A DNA stretch of 64,000 nucleotides, from positions 156,989 to 220,988 of the forward strand of contig JAFDWU010000006.1 of the NCBI GenBank assembly GCA_018268315.1. The letters run 5' to 3'. Position 1 is the first letter of the stretch; each line of letters starts with the position of its first letter. The stretch comes from Armatimonadota bacterium. Lineage in GTDB: Bacteria > Armatimonadota > Fimbriimonadia > Fimbriimonadales > Fimbriimonadaceae. Shown piece after piece: positions 62,496 through 64,000 of this stretch. The notes under the pieces are model-generated. The model was not told where the DNA came from and ran no database searches. It saw nothing but the letters and a program-made list of their open reading frames with translations. Both the position numbers and the translations under genes were made by a program.

Positions 62496-62951
62496 TTAGC
62501 GATGCCAGCAGAGCGAAGTGTATACGCCCCCATCCCCCACGATGATGTGGTCAAGGACCTCGATTTCAAGCAGCGTCCCCGCCTTGCGCAGGCTCTTGGT
62601 TACCGCCAAGTCCTCCTGCGATGGCCGAACGTCGCCGGATGGATGATTGTGGGCGACGATGATCGAAGCCGCATTGGCAAGGATTGCCGCCTTAAAGACC
62701 TCGCGAGGAGACACCAGGCAGCAATCAAGTGTCCCAATGCTCACCGTGTTGATGCCAATCACGCGGCTTGCCGAATCTAGCATCATCGAAACGAAGTACT
62801 CCCGATCAGCGTGCTCGAGGTACTTCCAGATGACCGACGCAGCTTCGCTTGGTCCGTTGAGTAACGGTCTATCACCCTTGTTTTCCCGAACCAGTTGGAT
62901 CCGGTAGACCGGCGGCAATAGGAAATCTCCCACAAAGTTTCGTTGTGCCAT
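62496..62951 (-). CDS. RadC-family JAB-domain protein
   Basis: 151 residues from ATG 62951, which has GAGGG five bases upstream; a TTG at 63008 is an alternative. The JAB/MPN motif is intact: FKAAILANAASIIVAHNHPSGDVRPSQEDLAVTKSL, with the His-X-His and Ser-X7-Asp-like metal ligands. The N-terminal helix-hairpin-helix of full-length RadC is missing. RadC proteins are not proven repair enzymes; they are common in mobile-element regions. Confidence 0.85.
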   Translation of the reverse strand: MAQRNFVGDFLLPPVYRIQLVRENKGDRPLLNGPSEAASVIWKYLEHADREYFVSMMLDSASRVIGINTVSIGTLDCCLVSPREVFKAAILANAASIIVAHNHPSGDVRPSQEDLAVTKSLRKAGTLLEIEVLDHIIVGDGGVYTSLCWHR

Positions 62952-63043
62952 CTCATCCCTCAACTGTAAGAGGGTAATTCCTACGGGTTTCGCCGATCCT
63001 AGGACCAAGGAACCAGAAGTCGAGAGCGTAAGTCTAAGCAGCC

Positions 63044-64000
63044 CTATTCCGCAACTTCAACGAACCCGTCTGGGCCGCGCTTCTCGTGAATGAACAGCGA
63101 CCCAACGATAAACGTCATGGAGGCCACCGCGATCGGATACCAAAGGCCGGAAAGGCTGTTGCCCGTTCGGGCAACCATGGCCGTGCCGATGAACGGCACG
63201 AGGCCGCCAAATACGCCGTTGCCGATGTGATAAGGCAGGGACATCGAGGTGTACCGGATGCGGGTGGGGAAGAGCTCGACCAGGAACGCCGCGATGGGGC
63301 CGTACACCATCGTCACCAGCAGCACCTGAAGGAATACAAGTCCAACCAGCGTCCAGAAGATTCCCGCGCCCGGCTTCACGACTGTCTTTGGCTTCTCATC
63401 GGTTTTGGGCTTCAAGTCCGCGGTGAGTGGCGTCTTGCGTGAGACATCCAAGCCGGTGAGACTCCAGTTCTCGACCTTGGTGGTGCTCACCTTCTTCGTC
63501 ACCGGGTCGGTCACGGAGTCGATCGAGTACTGGACCGAAGGCAAGTCGCCAACCACAGGTACCTGGCTCTGCATTTGCGAATAGATGGGGTAGTAGCCGA
63601 GGGCCGCGATGAGGCAGCCGGCCATCATCAGCTTCTTGCGCCCGATGCGATCGCTCAAGAAACCAAACACCAAGAAGAACGGTGTGCCGAACACCAGCGC
63701 CCAAGCGATGATCTTGTTTGCGGCGGGGCCATCGATGTTCATCACCGTTTGAAGGAAGTAAAGCGCGTAGAACTGGCCGGTATACCAAACCACGCCCTGG
63801 CCCATCGTCGCGCCAAGCAGGGCGATCAACACCAGTCGCCGATTTGCCGGATTGCCAAAGCTCTCCTTCAGCGGGTTCGCGCTGGTGGTGTTCTCGTCCT
63901 TGATCTTCTGGAACAGAGGCGATTCCGCCATCCGACGCCGAATCAGATAGCTGAAGACGACCAAGACCGAAGACAGCAGGAACGGAATGCGCCAGCCCCA
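63044..64000 (-). CDS. MFS transporter, MHS-type (N-terminus outside window)
   Basis: The frame stays open to the window edge and the codons beyond the TTG at 63964 read WGWRIPFLLS, the typical MHS-family sequence, so the gene is cut. About 318 residues are visible, with seven or more helices, DRIGRKKLM in the middle loop and the late-helix MVYGPIAAFLVELFPTRIRYT signature. An unusual about 75-residue polar insert (PTK-rich, SIDSVTDPVTKKVST...LKPKTDEKPKTVVKPG) interrupts the middle, where most MHS transporters have a short loop. Substrate is not predictable; relatives move osmolytes, dicarboxylates or aromatic acids. Confidence 0.85.
   Translation of the reverse strand, partial: WGWRIPFLLSSVLVVFSYLIRRRMAESPLFQKIKDENTTSANPLKESFGNPANRRLVLIALLGATMGQGVVWYTGQFYALYFLQTVMNIDGPAANKIIAWALVFGTPFFLVFGFLSDRIGRKKLMMAGCLIAALGYYPIYSQMQSQVPVVGDLPSVQYSIDSVTDPVTKKVSTTKVENWSLTGLDVSRKTPLTADLKPKTDEKPKTVVKPGAGIFWTLVGLVFLQVLLVTMVYGPIAAFLVELFPTRIRYTSMSLPYHIGNGVFGGLVPFIGTAMVARTGNSLSGLWYPIAVASMTFIVGSLFIHEKRGPDGFVEVAE

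Overview
The window is a 64 kb piece of a bacterial chromosome with ordinary housekeeping and metabolic genes interleaved with accessory modules. Seven PEP-CTERM secreted proteins (VPEPASMAALGLGVAALLRRR-type tails), a lipoprotein with an H-X9-DG prepilin-like C-terminus, a futalosine-type menaquinone gene (mqnD), HspR/HAIR-type operators and many apparently leaderless genes suggest Armatimonadota, perhaps Fimbriimonadia. That assignment is inference from gene style; no rRNA is present. I see no IS element, prophage or CRISPR array.

Layout. 1-8.8 kb: DUF1003 membrane protein (cut by the window edge), H-X9-DG lipoprotein, BCS1-like AAA ATPase, arylamine N-acetyltransferase, YHS/DJ-1 fusion, a LytS/LytTR two-component pair, DUF3291 protein, a structured intergenic RNA candidate and an SPFH protein. 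8.9-12 kb: a large HD + HSP90-type ATPase protein and an orphan minimal nucleotidyltransferase. 12-18.8 kb: epimerase, small membrane proteins, hydrolase, PEP-CTERM protein, O-methyltransferase, PIN-type toxin-antitoxin pair, GyrI-like protein. 18.9-23.7 kb: dnaK with a HAIR-type operator, then an overlapping AAA ATPase/TOPRIM pair preceded by a Phd-type antitoxin (a PARIS-like defence candidate). 23.9-29.7 kb: pyruvate dehydrogenase E1 alpha/beta, mqnD, a K+ channel-like protein, a glycosyltransferase and a FemAB-like protein. 33.7-29.7 kb, minus strand: ferredoxin-etfB-etfA-peptidylprolyl isomerase-mazG. 33.7-38.9 kb: three paralogous GT-C-like membrane glycosyltransferases in a row. 39-48 kb: serine hydrolase, EVE protein, clpB with a HAIR-type site, PEP-CTERM protein, ALDH7-type dehydrogenase, DinB-like protein, alpha/beta-hydrolase/adenylate cyclase fusion. 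48.2-51.6 kb: a structured RNA candidate with a strong terminator, then four PEP-CTERM genes, three of them tandem paralogs with an identical 17-nt leader. 51.7-60.7 kb: tRNA-Lys, a cyclase-STAND-TPR signalling protein, PEP-CTERM protein, retropepsin-like protease, an ArsR-type regulator sharing a palindromic promoter region with it, and a TPR-CHAT protease-like protein flanked by a direct repeat. 60.7-64 kb: M14 carboxypeptidase, RadC-type JAB protein, and an MFS transporter cut by the window edge.

The most interesting material is the set of putative conflict/signalling modules: ATPase-TOPRIM (21.1-23.1 kb), HD-GHKL (8.9-11.6 kb), cyclase-STAND-TPR (51.8-54.9 kb) and the repeat-flanked TPR-CHAT gene (57.8-60.6 kb). 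Two regulatory patterns also recur: HAIR-like sites at both dnaK and clpB, and -10 hexamers 6-9 nt before the start codon of about fifteen genes.
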